Source: Mantis religiosa (lineage: Eukaryota; Arthropoda; Insecta; Mantodea; Mantidae). From it: a stretch of 64,000 bases of DNA. The stretch lies in assembly GCA_030765055.1 (NCBI GenBank), contig CM060954.1:112332107-112396106 (forward strand), read 5' to 3'. The position numbers were made by a program, and so were the translations under genes. Numbering within the stretch: position 1 is the stretch's first letter; each line of letters begins with the position of its first letter. Positions 49,991 to 61,429 of this stretch are shown piece by piece. Below the pieces are notes generated by a model. That model worked only from the letters and a program-made list of their open reading frames with translations. It had not been told where the DNA came from and searched no databases.

Positions 49991-50879
49991 TAAATTCTTT
50001 TTAGGCTGCTACACAAACATTGTCAAGAAAATTCCCCATTCTAAACGGCCCTTCACGTACAAATTTTCTGAAAAATTTTATTTTTTAAAAATTACTTTAA
50101 CGATTTTGATTAAAACATATTTTTACGTTATTTTCATGTAAATGAAATGTATTTGTCTTTGACGTTTTTATAAAATAAAATTTTTCTAGAAAAAAAAAAT
50201 ATAATTTTCGTGATTTTCCTGGTGCGACCTGAACTGAACTGAACTCTGGTATCATTGTTGGCCAAATTTCCATAGATTCAGTTGATGTATAAAGTTATTC
50301 TGGGTTTTCTCTCATGCTCATTTAGAAGGTGTTGGGTTAGTTTACCAACACCGGACACATTTAAGTACATTTTCACTCATACAGTGCACTGTCTTGTATA
50401 TATTCTTCTCTTCCGGCGAAGATCACGCCAATTTTTGTTTCTTTATAGCCAAAGTTTCGCCTCTGATACAGAGAGCTTCTTCTGGGCACTGCGTGGGTTC
50501 AAGTGATAAACCTACACAACCACCGGTTGTTAGCTTAATGAGCAGAGTTTCCCAAAGTCATTCAAGGGCTTTCCTCTTATTGAATAAATCTATTCGCAAT
50601 AGCGCTGGTTGAACAAAATAGTTCACTTAACATGCTTTTATATTGCAGATGGAAAATGCTGCTTACCAAACGTAACGCATTAGGGGGCCCATCAGCCATT
50701 AAGTGATCGAGTAAACGCGACATAATTATTTTATAAAATTGAACTCAGGTAAATATTCAGTAACAATACCCAGAATAAGTTCTGAACTTCTATATCGAAA
50801 CATTGTCCTCAAAATAATTATGTAGCCTTCCCGGAAGAGGAAACAGGAAGCATCAATCGCGACGTTTAACACATTGATC

Positions 50880-51135
50880 ATTAGGTGGTAATATCTGTGA
50901 CCCGCACTCGGAAAGTCGAGGGTTCGTCCACCAATTGCGCATTCTGACTTAGGTTTACCTCTTGCCACTTAGGCGGATGCTGCTGTGCTGGCAGGATGGG
51001 TGACTCATATGCACTCTCATACACTCATTTCGTAGTAAACAGAACCACTATCAGAGCAGATAATCAGGTCAAGCCCCTCTCCCTCTTCAGGGCCCACTTG
51101 CCCTTTTGTGGTGGGTAGACAGTAGAAGTGGCAGA
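50880..51135 (+). repeat. tRNA-related repeat S6
   Basis: It contains CGCACTCGGAAAGTCGAGGG then TTCGTCCACC (weak B box), TGCTGTGCTGGCAGGATGGG and a GTTTACTACGAA region (in reverse: TTCGTAGTAAAC). Its second half matches 17815-17955 in reverse. Confidence 0.55.
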
Positions 51136-51610
51136 AGTTCAACTTTCTGCACATTCTAAGTTTACTTATCTACTGCTGCAGCGGAATCAAGAAACGTGGT
51201 GTGAGGTGGATTAGAAGCATCGCGAAAGAGTGAGTGACTCGCTCCTTATTCTATTTGCAAACTCCAGATGCTAAATATTTTGGCGATACTAAGATCAAGT
51301 TTAATTTTTAATAGCGAATTTTCGTTTCTGAGTCAAGGTTCAGTGACAGACGTATGTGCTCTCTCACATACACACCTAGAGGTTTTTCCAAAACTACGTT
51401 TTTTAATTCAAGGAGTGTATTAATGGAATTAACGAGTGTAATGTTAAGTCCGGCACTTCCCTCCATTCAGCTTTATTTGTTTTTTTTCTGCCCTCAAAAG
51501 AAGCCAACGTCACTTTGATTCATGCTTTTTCACTTCCTTCGTGTTTAAAGAAAATCCAATTAGTGACAATGGATACACTTTTCTCGTTGCATTTCGCTCT
51601 TTCTTGAATT
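51136..51610. other. No recognisable gene
   Basis: AT-rich sequence without frames above 60 codons. Confidence 0.45.
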
Positions 51611-51624
51611 AAACTGCTTCCAGC

Positions 51625-51790
51625 GAGCACAAAGAATGGAAGATCACAGAATTCCAAAACAGCTGCCAAAGTGTAGAAGACCAACAGACAAAAAAAATCT
51701 CGAGGAAGACCAACGAAGAATTGGAACGAGAAAATCGCAATTTGAGAGAGGAACAGTCTAATAGGCCTAAAACATTAAGATGAATTTGCT
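51625..51790 (+). pseudogene. RTE-like reverse transcriptase C-terminal tail
   Basis: One frame gives RMEDHRIPKQLPKCRRPTDK and, after a slip in an A-run, the next gives SRGRPTKNWNEKIAI. Met-Glu-Asp-His-Arg followed by a basic GRP-K-W motif is the usual end of RTE-like ORF2. Nothing upstream is recognisable, so it is a short fossil. Confidence 0.6.
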
Positions 51791-53436
51791 CTTCCTAAGG
51801 CATACATATATCCAATGGTATATGCGAATAGCACGATCTCTCTAATTTCGAGACCTTTTTAAAGCTGGTGAAAGTGGGTTAATTATTTTAACGCACAGAG
51901 GAGTTCTGAGTGAAAAATATGCCTCCGGTGACAACTGCTAGGGTAAATAATAGCTAGAAGTATAAATAATAGTTAATTAAGTAATTAATCAATTATGTCG
52001 TTGCACTTGCTATTTGGAAAAATGGTAATTATATGCACCTCACGTGCCAATTGTTAAGGTTACGTATACATTAAAGTTAAGGCACTCCTAGCAATGTGTT
52101 AACTGGGTTATGTGCGTAAAGGATATCAAACTGCTTTAATAGAATTGTAAGTAATTTGTGGTTGAGATAAAGTCTAAACAAACCTACAATCAAATACATA
52201 TTGGTGTAAATATTTAAGTTAAAAATAAATTTGAAATGGATCTAATCGTCTTCATTTGTTGAAATTTGTTGAAAAAACTCCAGAAATGATAATAATTAAT
52301 AAATTTGTGTGTTTATGCTTAATGCTGTTAATTTTATGTGGTACACTCCCATGACTTTCTCTACCTCTTCTAAAATAGGCAGACTACTTCATATTAATGG
52401 AGTTAAATGCTTGTAGAACTCGTGTTATGCACATTTCCTTGTAGATACAAGGGGTATAGTGGAATGCAATCAAATATCGTTTTGAAATTCCACTCTCTTT
52501 GTTTGCTTAGAGCAATGAATGAAATGATGAAAGAAAGAAATTTCTACAGTGGTTATCGTACAGCTTACCAATTATGAAAAGTCATTCAGAATAAAGAGAA
52601 GTTCAGAGGTTATTGCCAGAGAATTCAATATATACAGGGTGTTAATGAAATCATTTTGGCGATTATAGACGTGACTGATATAAGCAACTTGAGATAGGAA
52701 ATGCATGATCTGTGGCTAAACATAACGTAGTTAATTATGTTAAACCTAATTGGCATCAAATGTTGATAAGTTGGTATTTAAACAAGGTGGGTGAAATTAT
52801 GGGGATAGAATATCTTTAAAACTGCTTCCGTAGTACAAAAATATCGATTTTTATTAGCTCTTTATTGTTGTTCTTAAGATTTAATGTCTCAACGAACTCT
52901 TAAATCTCGAAAAACTTATCAGTGCGACACTGAACCGCGATTAACTGCTTCTTGCATCATGTAACCTACCCTAGTGGTGTTTCTGTATCTGTTCTGGTGG
53001 CCCAGTCCGTTACGCTGAAAACTGGTCCAAACGTCATTGGTTCGGTCACTGTCATGCACTTAAAGTTTTCTTCGTCCTTTTAATAGTAAATGCTAATAGG
53101 AAGAAATGACGTGATTCGTAACTAAGAACGTGAATCTGATTTGTCAGTGCAATTTGATTCGGAACACTGCTTAGACGAAATATTAAAGTGAACCAAACAA
53201 ACCAAATAAATAAAAAATAAACTAAAACGATAAAAACTGAAGGAGACTCGAAGTCATTTACCTTTCACTTGAAAGCTAATGTCATAACAATTGATTTAGA
53301 GAGAGTGCTCCGACATGTCTCTTCTTTTTCGTATGTTGTGCACTCAAGTGTTGTCATCATTATTTGTGGCGTACTGGCCCTTTAGAAGCTTATAACCGTA
53401 ACTTCCACATCTGTACCAACATCTGTCTCCTGCCTT
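51791..53436. other. No recognisable gene; one R5 fragment
   Basis: TTTTGAAATTCCACTCTCTT near 52480 and CATTCAGAATAAAGAGAAG then TTCAGAGGTTATTGCC near 52575 match R5 in reverse. ACAGGGTGTT at 52637 recalls one end of some DNA transposons, but no partner end was found. Confidence 0.4.
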
Positions 53437-53688
53437 GCCCGCCTCGGTAGCGTAGATGGTAGCGTCTCTGCCCCACGTTCAAGAGGTCCCGAGTTCGAAT
53501 CTCGGTCAGGGTGAGTTACCTGGATAACATTTTTCCGGGGTTTTCCCTTATCCTGAAAGACGAATGTCAGGTAACTCTAAGCTCCATGGACACCGGACTC
53601 ATTTGAGCGTCATTTCCCCGATTTCATTCATCGTCCGATATGACTTAAGGTTGGAGGACGTAAATTAAAAAAAAAAAAAAAAAAAAAA
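53437..53688 (+). mobile_element. tRNA-SINE family S2, best-preserved head
   Basis: Head GCCCGCCTCGGTAGCGTAGA with a GTAGCG repeat, B box CGAGTTCGAATCTCGG, body with CATTTTTCCGGGG, GAAAGACGAATGTCAGGTAA and a TTGGAGGACGTAAATT end plus an A tail. TCTCCT precedes and follows it, as a short or decayed TSD. Confidence 0.9.
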
Positions 53689-54319
53689 TCTCCTCTCTAA
53701 AATTACTTGTTTAAGACATCTCCACTTGCTCTGAGAATATTTTGGTGTAGTTCAGGAACATCGTGTATATAGAGTTTCATTTGTCGCAAAGTTATTTTAA
53801 ACGTATGGTATTTTAATCAAAACATTTTAGAGCTATTCCTAAGAAAACCAAACTTATCTATATTGGAATAGAGGAATATCTTTGAAAATATTTAGTTTAG
53901 TATTGAACAGACATTTCATTTTTTAGTTTGCTGTTCAAAGACATAAACGCGCACGCGAAGAGCTTTTTTAAAAGATGGTTTTAGTTGGACTCAGGGTACT
54001 TATCAAATTCTTGGTTCGAATATAATACCTTCTCTATCTATATGTGCGTGAAAGTAAAAAAGCTATAATTGCTATAAAGCAGCCATACGATTTATGCAGG
54101 TAACTTCCTCTGGTCAGTTTGACTTAGTATCTTATAATGCCAGATTATTTGGGAACGGTGATAGGTCAACTTGCAACAGTGGAAATCGAACATGAGTCTT
54201 CCAGTAATGAATTTGTCATTACTTGCATCACGTGGGATGTCCTTTCTGTTGATGCTTCTCCCTTAATTTATACGAAGGTAGAGTTAACAGTCTATCCTGA
54301 ATACACATGTAAGTAAATC
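53689..54319. other. No recognisable gene
   Basis: AT-rich and without long frames or repeats. Confidence 0.5.
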
Positions 54320-54321
54320 TA

Positions 54322-55230
54322 CAAGGGCTGTTCAGGAAAGAATGGTCACAATTTTTTTTGACAACATATCTTTACTCATCATCATAATTTTGATGGTCCT
54401 TCTCAAAATAGTCTCCCCTGAATGTAATGCACTTGTCTCAGCGTTTCTGCTAGTCTTCAAAGACATGCTGGAAACAACTTTTTGAGAGATCCTTCAAAAT
54501 CGCCTCCGCAGCCTTCTTCACTGCTTCTGATGATGGATAATGCCTCCCACGAAGGCGTTTCTTCAAGTTAGGAAATAGAAAAAAGTCAAATGGGGCTAAA
54601 TCCGGACTATAAGGAGGGTGAGAGATGCACTTCACGTTGATTTTTACAAGATATTCAGCCACATTGGCAATATGCAGCCGCGCATTATTATCGTGGTGCA
54701 GCATCCAGCCTGCTTCACGGAAATGTGTTCTTTTGCGCCTGATATGGACTTGCAATACTTTCAGGACATCCCTGTAGTATTGTCCAGTTACTGATGTGTG
54801 TGCAGGTACAACATGCTGATAAACCAATTCTTGAATATCAAAGAATGAGATGACCACAACTTTCCCAGTAGAAGCAACTTTTTTGGGTGTTGGTGATGAA
54901 GGAGATTTCTACACTGAGCTTTGCTGTTTGCTCTCAGGATCAAAATGATGTAGCCAAGTTTCATCAGCAGTGATTACGTTTGAATGAAACTCCGGATCTT
55001 CCTCTAACATCAACTTAAACTGCATGTTACCTCCATTGCAGCGGTAGGCGATGCTGAACATGCCTGAAGTTGCCTCGTTCTCACAGGCAATAATGAAATA
55101 CTGAAACTATAATGAAACTACTACGAGATGTTTGTTTCACATTAAGCTATCAGAATATAATAAGATTGAATTTTAGTGCGAAAAATTATGACCGTAAAAA
55201 TTATGATCATTCTTTATTGAACAGCCCCCG
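54322..55230 (-). mobile_element. Mariner A copy 4, internally deleted (909 bp)
   Basis: TA at 54320-54321 and 55231-55232 flank CAAGGGCTGTTCAGGAAAG on the left and, inverted, GAACAGCCCCCG on the right. On the minus strand the same junction as in copies 1 and 3 (GGTAACATGCA then GTTTAAGTTGATG) joins the start region to the catalytic core. The core has VITADETWLHHFDP, a 135-codon frame with TSVTGQYYRDVLKVLQVHI, WMLHHDNNARLHIANV (one extra Asn after the second Asp) and PPYSPDLAPFDFFLF (third Asp, with Phe for Cys before it). Frameshifts near 54860-54900 inactivate it. Confidence 0.95.
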
Positions 55231-55232
55231 TA

Positions 55233-56745
55233 AATGAACCTACATAAGGGATCATTCACAACAGAACGTAAGAGCAGATGCAACATGAACGCAGTACCTT
55301 GCATCTGTGCTATTTAATGACAACATGCAGACTGATCCATGTAAAGCAACAGTTTGTAAACTATGAATTTTATGCTTGTGTTGCGTGTATAGAGGAAGGT
55401 TTCTACATTTCTTTCTCAAGGCATTGCAGGCTTCCGAACACAGTCGAGATTTTATACTACTTACTGTAGAAACATGGTACAATTCTATTTGAATCATGCT
55501 TTGCCATTTAAATGCTGGTCTGATATTTGTTTGTTACAACACTTTTTATGTCTACTTATTTATACAGGTTTTGGAAATTCTTATTTATGTTTTTCAGTTT
55601 GAAAATTCGGTATGCTTGGAAGATTTCTGTATGTAATTTACGGATCTATAAACCCGTGCCAACTTATAGCAATACACCTCTGGTGTCGACATTGATAATG
55701 ATCCTTTCTCTGCGTATCTGCATTGTGTTAGCGTTACGTTTTCATTTTGAACGGGGTATAACTTAAAACTACGTTATAAATCTAGTAAGTATGTTAGCTC
55801 AGATTATAACAGAACCTTGTATTTTATAGGACGTTAATATTGTAGAAATATTATAACTTATAGTTGGTTTTTAGTTAAACAAAATTGTTTTCAAATATTT
55901 ATTTTGTTCCAATATCCTGATCTTTACTTATAAATACAGAATCAAACTTCACTCTAGTGGTGTATTCTGAATTTTTCATACATCGTAACACTTTTATTAA
56001 AACATGTTGACTGATAAAGCTGATTAACAGAAAACTTTCAATAACTAAACATTTGTTCTTAGTTGAACAAACTTTGAATTTTTCTGTTCAAAATTGTGGG
56101 ACCAAGACACGTTTACAAAGACAGCAGTGAATAATAGTCAATTTGCAGCCTTGTTTACAAACTGTCAAATGTAATATTTTCCTGGTTTGATGCCCTAGCT
56201 GGTTTCTTCCTGGCAAACCCTGAATTTTATAATAAAATGCATATTTTACGGTTCTTCCCATGTAAATTTTGTTTCTATACTCCACACCATTACAGATATT
56301 TACAGTTAAAAACGTTAATTACGTTTTTATTTCTACATCTTGAAATGAACACACAAATAACTAAATGAATGTTAAAGAAGGGAAGTAAACTTTCTTAATA
56401 CCGAGTTTGGTATTTTAAAACGAATGACTTCATACCAAAGTTGCTGAAAGCATTCAAGCAGAAAAGACTACAACTGGTTCTGCTCTTGGGTATATTCACG
56501 TAGATAAGACAAAATAGGCACTTTAATTGGCCTGAAGTAACATATTGGCTGAAGAATGCACGCTGTTCAATATTGTGATGTTGAATGGCTAAAATTCATG
56601 AAGCAGTAAACAGAATACTTTATGTGTGTACGTTCAGTAAATTAAAAATGCCTACATTTTTCTTATTTACATAAAGTAAATCCAAATACAGAAACAACAC
56701 GTTTCTTTCTGTTGAAGTGCTTTTAGTAGACTTCCAATTTCACCA
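55233..56745. other. No recognisable gene
   Basis: Frames of 63-81 codons occur on both strands at 55252-55766 and 56088-56285, without motifs. No repeats were recognised. Confidence 0.45.
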
Positions 56746-56960
56746 ATCTAGGTGGCGTCGCGGTATCTGTGAGGCTTGCATTCGGAAATAGCGGTTCGAT
56801 TCCCATCGACTACCTACTCTAACCTTGAGTGCTTCTTCTTATTCTTCTGCACTTAATGGCTTAGGTAATCAAGTGTCTGTTCCGCCTTCAAAGTCCTCCC
56901 GCCATTGTTTCCTGGGTGTGCTCACCGATCTCATCCCTTTAGGATAATATTGCATTATTT
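56746..56960 (+). repeat. tRNA-related SINE, diverged
   Basis: AGGTGGCGTCGCGGTATCTG may be an A box, and GCGGTTCGATTCCCATCGAC is a good B box at tRNA spacing. A body of about 150 bp follows, ending near CTCATCCC. It does not match S1-S6 closely. Confidence 0.5.
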
Positions 56961-57029
56961 GTTCAGTAAGTTTGTTACCTTGTTCTTGGAACTTGTTATT
57001 TCCACATTTGTTTGAAATATCTTAACCTT

Positions 57030-57270
57030 TCATTTACATTAAAATATTCAGCGATAAAAGCCTGGTATTTAAGTATTTACAATAGTAAGTCGGCACAAAT
57101 GTGTATCTCGAATATGAGAACTCTAAGGAGGTTTACTGGGAAAATATAATGAGTCAGTTGGAGAGTTAAATGTCGCGTCGGCATGTTGGCCATGGTAGCT
57201 CAAGGGGTTAGAGTGACTGGAAGGAAACCAGGAGATCCGTGATTCAAATCCCGGCCGTGGAAGTTGGCTC
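57030..57270 (+). mobile_element. tRNA-SINE family S1 with long 5' region
   Basis: GATAAAAGCCTGG, GTAAGTCGGCAC and TGAGAACTCTAAGGAGGTTT match the region upstream of the tRNA-like part at 2985-3060. GAGTCAGTTGGAGAGTTAAA, GGTAGCTCAAGGGGTTAGAG (A box) and GATTCAAATCCCGG (B box) follow. The 3' tail is cut just before the solo LTR at 57284. Confidence 0.75.
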
Positions 57271-57283
57271 TAATTAATTATAT

Positions 57284-57777
57284 TGTGATTTTGTGGGTTC
57301 ATGAAATTAAAAGTCCAGTTGCACAAACTCAAAATGTTCTTTATTTCCACCGAGTTATAGTTGGAACACTTGCCGATTACATAGAATTACGTAGCGCACT
57401 TAATTACAATTCACCAGTTCGTCTGTCACAGGTCCACTCTGCACTCGCAATTACGTACAACTCCTCCGATGCATGTACACAGTCTTCCAGTCCGTTCACT
57501 AGCACGGCGCTCCTCCGGCTGCTCGCCAAGAACTCAACTCTCTCACCAACTGTGGCCCCTTTATATAGGAAGATTGCTGTTTCTGGAAGTCTCGCGGTTC
57601 AGTGAATCACCCCGAAGGTTTCAGACGTCAGGGAAGTGGAAAGAGATGGCTAGTGATGTTTTTCCAACCATCCCCTCGTTAGCGCTACAAGATAAATGGA
57701 TAGGCGTTGGTGAATGCTTCCCGTCTGGTCCCTACCTGCCAGCTGGTCCTATCGGGAATTCCGATGTTTGGGTGACA
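57284..57777 (-). mobile_element. Solo LTR of a retrotransposon, 494 bp, 4-bp TSD
   Basis: On the minus strand the segment starts TGTCACCC and ends AATCACA (TGT...ACA). ATAT flanks it at 57280-57283 and 57778-57781. Inside, still on the minus strand, come a TATATAAAGG box near 57570, then a GC-richer leader, then AATAAAG near 57340: the U3-R-U5 order of an LTR. No primer-binding site, gag or pol lies beside it, so it is a solo LTR from unequal recombination. A TGTCAC start is common in Ty3/gypsy-type elements; I do not assign a family. The 113- and 114-codon plus frames over it are antisense and not genes. Confidence 0.75.
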
Positions 57778-57906
57778 ATATTAACAATTTCTAACTCTTC
57801 TGTAATACTTTGATTTGTTATTAAGTATCTCTTCGTAAAATCCTTCATACTTCTGAAGCCTGTATTTTACTCGATTGCCTCTTAGTGTCCAAGACTCACT
57901 TCCGAC

Positions 57907-58136
57907 TTTTTTTTTTTTTAATTTACGTCCTCCAACGTTAACTCATATCGGACGATGAATGAATTGGGTGAAATGTTGCTCAAATGAGTCCGGGGTCGAT
58001 GGAGCTTAAAGCTACCCGACATTCGCCCTTCAAGACAAGGGAAAACCCCGGAAAAAACTCACCCTAAGCGAGATTCGAACTCAGGAACTCTTGAACGCGA
58101 GGCAGACAAGCTACAATCTACGCTACCGAGGCGGGC
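57907..58136 (-). mobile_element. tRNA-SINE family S2, minus-strand copy
   Basis: Poly-T at 57907-57919 marks the tail. The minus strand begins GCCCGCCTCGGTAGCGTAGA, has a GAGTTCGAATCTCG B box, GTTTTTTCCGGGG and a TTGGAGGACGTAAATT end. CTCACTTCC before and CTCACTCC after form a likely TSD. It lies 129 bp from the solo LTR. Confidence 0.88.
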
Positions 58137-58582
58137 CTCACTCCTGTATGCTAGTATAGGTAGAGACATAACTTTGTAAAGCTTTAATTTTGTTTCTTTA
58201 CTATTTCGTTTTTAAATGTTCTATTTATTGTTCCTCAAACTCTGAAATTTGCATATTTTGTTGTTCACATCATATTCCTTAGCATAACCATCACTTCCCA
58301 AGTAGTTAAAATGGCTCACCTATTCTACGCAACGGTTACTTACAACTACTGACCTTAAGTTTTTCTTTAGGAGAATGCTGGTTTAGCTTCTTATGCACCC
58401 CAATTTCCTTGCTATTATTGTGCTTGATTGACGGGTCGTTTAACTAGCAACAAAGTGGGATGAGTATTTGAGATTGAAACTGTTATGGAATTCGTGCATC
58501 TTTGTGGTCTGTCTGCGGCCTGCACCCTCCTGTGATTCCTTCACTTAATCCCCTCCTCTGGAGATGGTAACCACAATAGATC
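58137..58582. other. No recognisable gene
   Basis: AT-rich spacer between the SINE and the Tc1 element. Confidence 0.45.
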
Positions 58583-58803
58583 TACAGAGGCCGACATAAG
58601 TATTCGAACGTAAACATATTTATCACTTATATTATTTTAAATCTACGCAGAGTAAGCATACGTAAGTACAACTGGTACAAAATAAACTTGAGTCTTCCAT
58701 TAAACATATAAACTCATAAATTGCAACTGAAAATAATTTGCACTACAAGGAGAAATAAAACGGTTACTTTACATCTGGACATAAGTATTCGAACAGAGAA
58801 CAG

Positions 58804-59208
58804 CTAGTATTTAGTTATCATCCCCATTCTTTGAATTACTGCTGATAACCGTTTGGGCATTGTCTGTATGTGTTGTTTAGTGACTGCAGACTCCATATTT
58901 CTCCACTCTGTTTGAAGAAGTTTTTTCAGATGTTCCTTGCTTCTGATGTAATACTTCCTCACACGCTCCTCGAGTTCCTTCCAGATGTTCTCCATAGAAT
59001 TTAAATCTGGAGATTGGGGTGGTATCTTCAAAGTGTAAGGAGTGCTGTATACGATCCAAAGCCTTACAATTTCAGCAGTATGCTTCGGATCATTGTCCTG
59101 CTGGAAGTAATAATCATGCTCTAATCCCAGCTTCTCTGCACTATTTTTAAGATTGTTTTCAAGAATCATCTTGTATTCAAATTTGTCCATGATCCCATCT
59201 ATGATCAC
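58804..59208 (-). pseudogene. Tc1 transposase, catalytic C-terminal part
   Basis: The 134-codon frame reads through DYYFQQDNDPKHTA (second catalytic Asp) and PPQSPDLNSMENIW (catalytic Glu). The spacing is 34 residues: D34E, the Tc1 hallmark. The C-terminal tail MPKRLSAVIQRMG matches the family end. The first Asp is in the next piece upstream (LWSDESKF at about 59345-59370). It would cut the element out and insert it at TA. The part is well preserved, which suggests the element is not very old, but it is separated from its DNA-binding domain by a frameshift, stops and the LINE. Confidence 0.95.
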
Positions 59209-59282
59209 CAGTTCCCCAAAGCCAGACGAAGTCCCATGCCATCACACTACTGCCAGCATATTTCACTGTAGCTACCAAGTCC

Positions 59283-59600
59283 TTAGGTTCCCATTCTGTA
59301 TTTGGCAGTCAACACACTAAGACGATCATCACTCTTGTATAAGCAGAATTTGCTCTCGTCCGACCAAAGAACCTTATCCCAGAATTCTGTTGGTTTCACT
59401 ACATGCTGTTTAGCAAATTCTATTGGCCTTATTGACCTTATTAACATATGATTTCTTACTAGGAACGCGGGCATTGTACCCAGTACTATTTAAATCCCGT
59501 TCAACTGTTCTGGTGTGAACCACAGTGCCAGAATATTGCTCAAGGCATCCTCTAATCTCAGATGCAGTGACTCGGACTCTGCTTCACCGTTTTTATTATT
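59283..59600 (-). pseudogene. Tc1 transposase, middle part with first catalytic Asp
   Basis: From about 59580 downward the minus strand reads RVTASEIRGCLEQYSGTVVH, then RTVERDLNSTGYNARVP, then FAKQHVVKPTEFWDKVLWSD followed by ESKF. A TAA where a Lys/Arg-type codon is usual and a frameshift break the frame near 59420. Residues between the SDESKF motif and the C-terminal piece have lost frame. Confidence 0.85.
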
Positions 59601-60498
59601 TGCCTTCTGTCTCTGGTGGCGAGTTTAGAAGGAGCGCCATTTCCAGGGCAAAATTATTGTTAACTATCACATGGGAGGGGTGCAAATTCGACAGGTGGAC
59701 AGCTGCAAATATTTGGGAGTGTACCTGGCAAGTAATGCTGGATGGGACGAACAAGTAAATTCCACATCTAGGAATGCGTGGAAGGCATTACATTTCGTAA
59801 TGAGAATATTGAAAAAGGGGAGCGCTAGGTCCAGGGAAATTGCCTACAAGGCCTTAGTGCGGCCGGTTATGGAATATGGAGTAGCATGCTGGGACCCGTA
59901 TAGAGCTAACCAAATCGATCCATTAGAAAAAAATACAGAAGAGGGCAATAAAATTCATAAAAAGAGGCAAGTATTTTGGGCCTATAAAAGGAGATGAGAC
60001 TAAATGGGAGGAATTAAGAATTAGGCGTAAAAAACATAGGTTGGTAGCATTATTCAATGCTAATGCTGGTGTAAAGGCATGGGTGGACGTTAGTGTAAGG
60101 TTAGATAATCCGGATTATTATAGACGAAACGATCATAGGTATAAAATTAAGGGTAGAAGATATAGAACCGACGTAGGAAAATTTTCTTTTGTTAATAGAG
60201 CCATTGAAGAATGGAATGAATTACCTGTAGCAGTCTTTCAGGGCTGTCCCCTGGCGATGAAGAAATTTAGAAAAAATCTAGATAGTTTACAGTTTAACTT
60301 TTAAATTATAATGGATATAATATGTAAATAGAGAAGTAATTAGATATGTTTTAAGTGACTAAACTAAAATAATATCATGTTTGTATTTTTTGTGTTATTG
60401 TTGTAAATCTAGTATTTGTAATTTGATCTGTATTCTTAACTCTGCCACCGGGTAGTACCCAATTGCAGTGAATAAATACATATATACATACATACATT
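59597..60498 (+). mobile_element. 5'-truncated non-LTR retrotransposon inside Tc1
   Basis: The plus strand holds the C-terminal third of an RT protein: QVDSCKYLGVYLASNAGWDE, RNAWKALHFVMRILKKG, LVRPVMEYGVACWDPYR and, after stops near 59995-60040, LVALFNANAG and DNPDYYRRNDHRYKIKGRRY, then RTDVGKFSFVNRAIEEWNEL. A stop at 60302 is followed by a 3' UTR that ends ACCGGGTAGTACCC, AATAAATACATATATACATA and CATACAT. The palm with YADD is missing. The TATA/TACA tail marks the 3' terminus. The insertion runs opposite to the Tc1 gene. TATTTG occurs near both junctions, but that is too short to call a TSD. Confidence 0.88.
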
Positions 60499-60502
60499 TA
60501 CA

Positions 60503-60728
60503 GCGGTATTTGTCGGTTTCAAGCGTTGAATTAAGCAGAACACTGCAGTTTTGCTTCTGTTATTGATTTTGACAAATTCAGAGACCGATTTGTTTGTTTG
60601 CACATATTTATCACGATGTCCCTTTCTGCCACCGTTGTCTCCTTACCTTTACATCCCATATTACCTGTGAGTTCACAATCGGCTGAATAACTTTGAGCAC
60701 ACTGTCTCGAGACATAGCATAAACACAA
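60503..60728 (-). pseudogene. Tc1 transposase, N-terminal part
   Basis: MGCKGKETTVAERDIVINMC fits the start of a Tc1 transposase, including the first helix of the paired-type DNA-binding domain. The frame decays after KSITEAKLQCSA and meets stops before the LINE junction. The start ATG at about 60660 lies the usual short distance inside the right TIR. Confidence 0.7.
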
Positions 60729-60816
60729 CTGCTACGTGGTAGGGGCGTGTAGAGTACGTCCAACCACCTTTCTCTCTGTTCGATTGGGTACGTTCGAATA
60801 CTTATGCCCTCCAATA

Positions 60817-61425
60817 CAATAAATACAGTACAGATTGTGTAATAAATACATGCAAAGTGATACTTTAAGTATTGTTTTCGAGACAAAAGGTTAATGTTTG
60901 CGTGTTTAAAAGTTCATGGCTGCCAAATAAATATTACAGTATTTATAGTACGTGCAATGTTATATGTTATATTATTCGAATACTTCTGTCAGCATCTGTA
61001 TGTAGGTCGCAGTGCAGCAGGTATCTTCTTCCGTTGTGTAAACTGTAATTTGCATATAACTTATGGGTGTAATGTTAAAGTACACTATACTTGTATAGTT
61101 TCACTAAATAGTACAAACATAAGTGTGGGTTTCACATCCATGTCTAATAACTCGTCATATGCACGATGCTAATAATTTTTTTAAGGTAGGGGGAAAAAGC
61201 GTTGAAATTTAATACAAACATTGATGTTGAGAAATACAGTGAAGATATAATAGCACCCACATTGCAAGCAAAAGGGCAGCTTCCTGTGAATGGAAACGGG
61301 TCAAGAGGTCTGCCCCTTCGGACGCAGGAAGAAAAAGTAGTCGTGTGGCAGAGGGCAAACAAATCAAACAGAAAACAATAGCATAACCTTTTACTTGTGC
61401 ACATACACGCAGCGAAAGCAAGGAG
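60817..61425. other. No recognisable gene
   Basis: Frames of 70-102 codons overlap on both strands and show no motif. CpG content starts to rise near 61280. Confidence 0.4.
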
Positions 61426-61429
61426 GATT

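Larger units (their letters stand above)
58585..60814 (-). mobile_element. Tc1-type DNA transposon split by a LINE
   Basis: CAGAGGCCGACATAAGTATT on the left and, inverted, AATACTTATGCCCTCC on the right lie next to TA (58583-58584 and 60815-60816). A second copy of GGACATAAGTATTCGAACA sits about 195 bp inside the left end, so this end carries two direct repeats, as in IR/DR-type Tc1 elements. On the right, ATCGAACAGAGAGA (minus strand) lies just inside the outer repeat. Transposase coding is on the minus strand in pieces. Without the LINE (about 59597-60498) the element would be about 1.33 kb. Confidence 0.9.

Noticed and set aside
52635..52646. ACAGGGTGTT as the end of a DNA transposon
   Set aside because: No matching inverted end or TSD was found.
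57264..57813. 113- and 114-codon plus-strand frames
   Set aside because: They run antisense through the solo LTR and have no domain.
59590..60505. TATTTG as a TSD for the LINE in Tc1
   Set aside because: Only six bases of AT-rich sequence, not placed exactly at both junctions.
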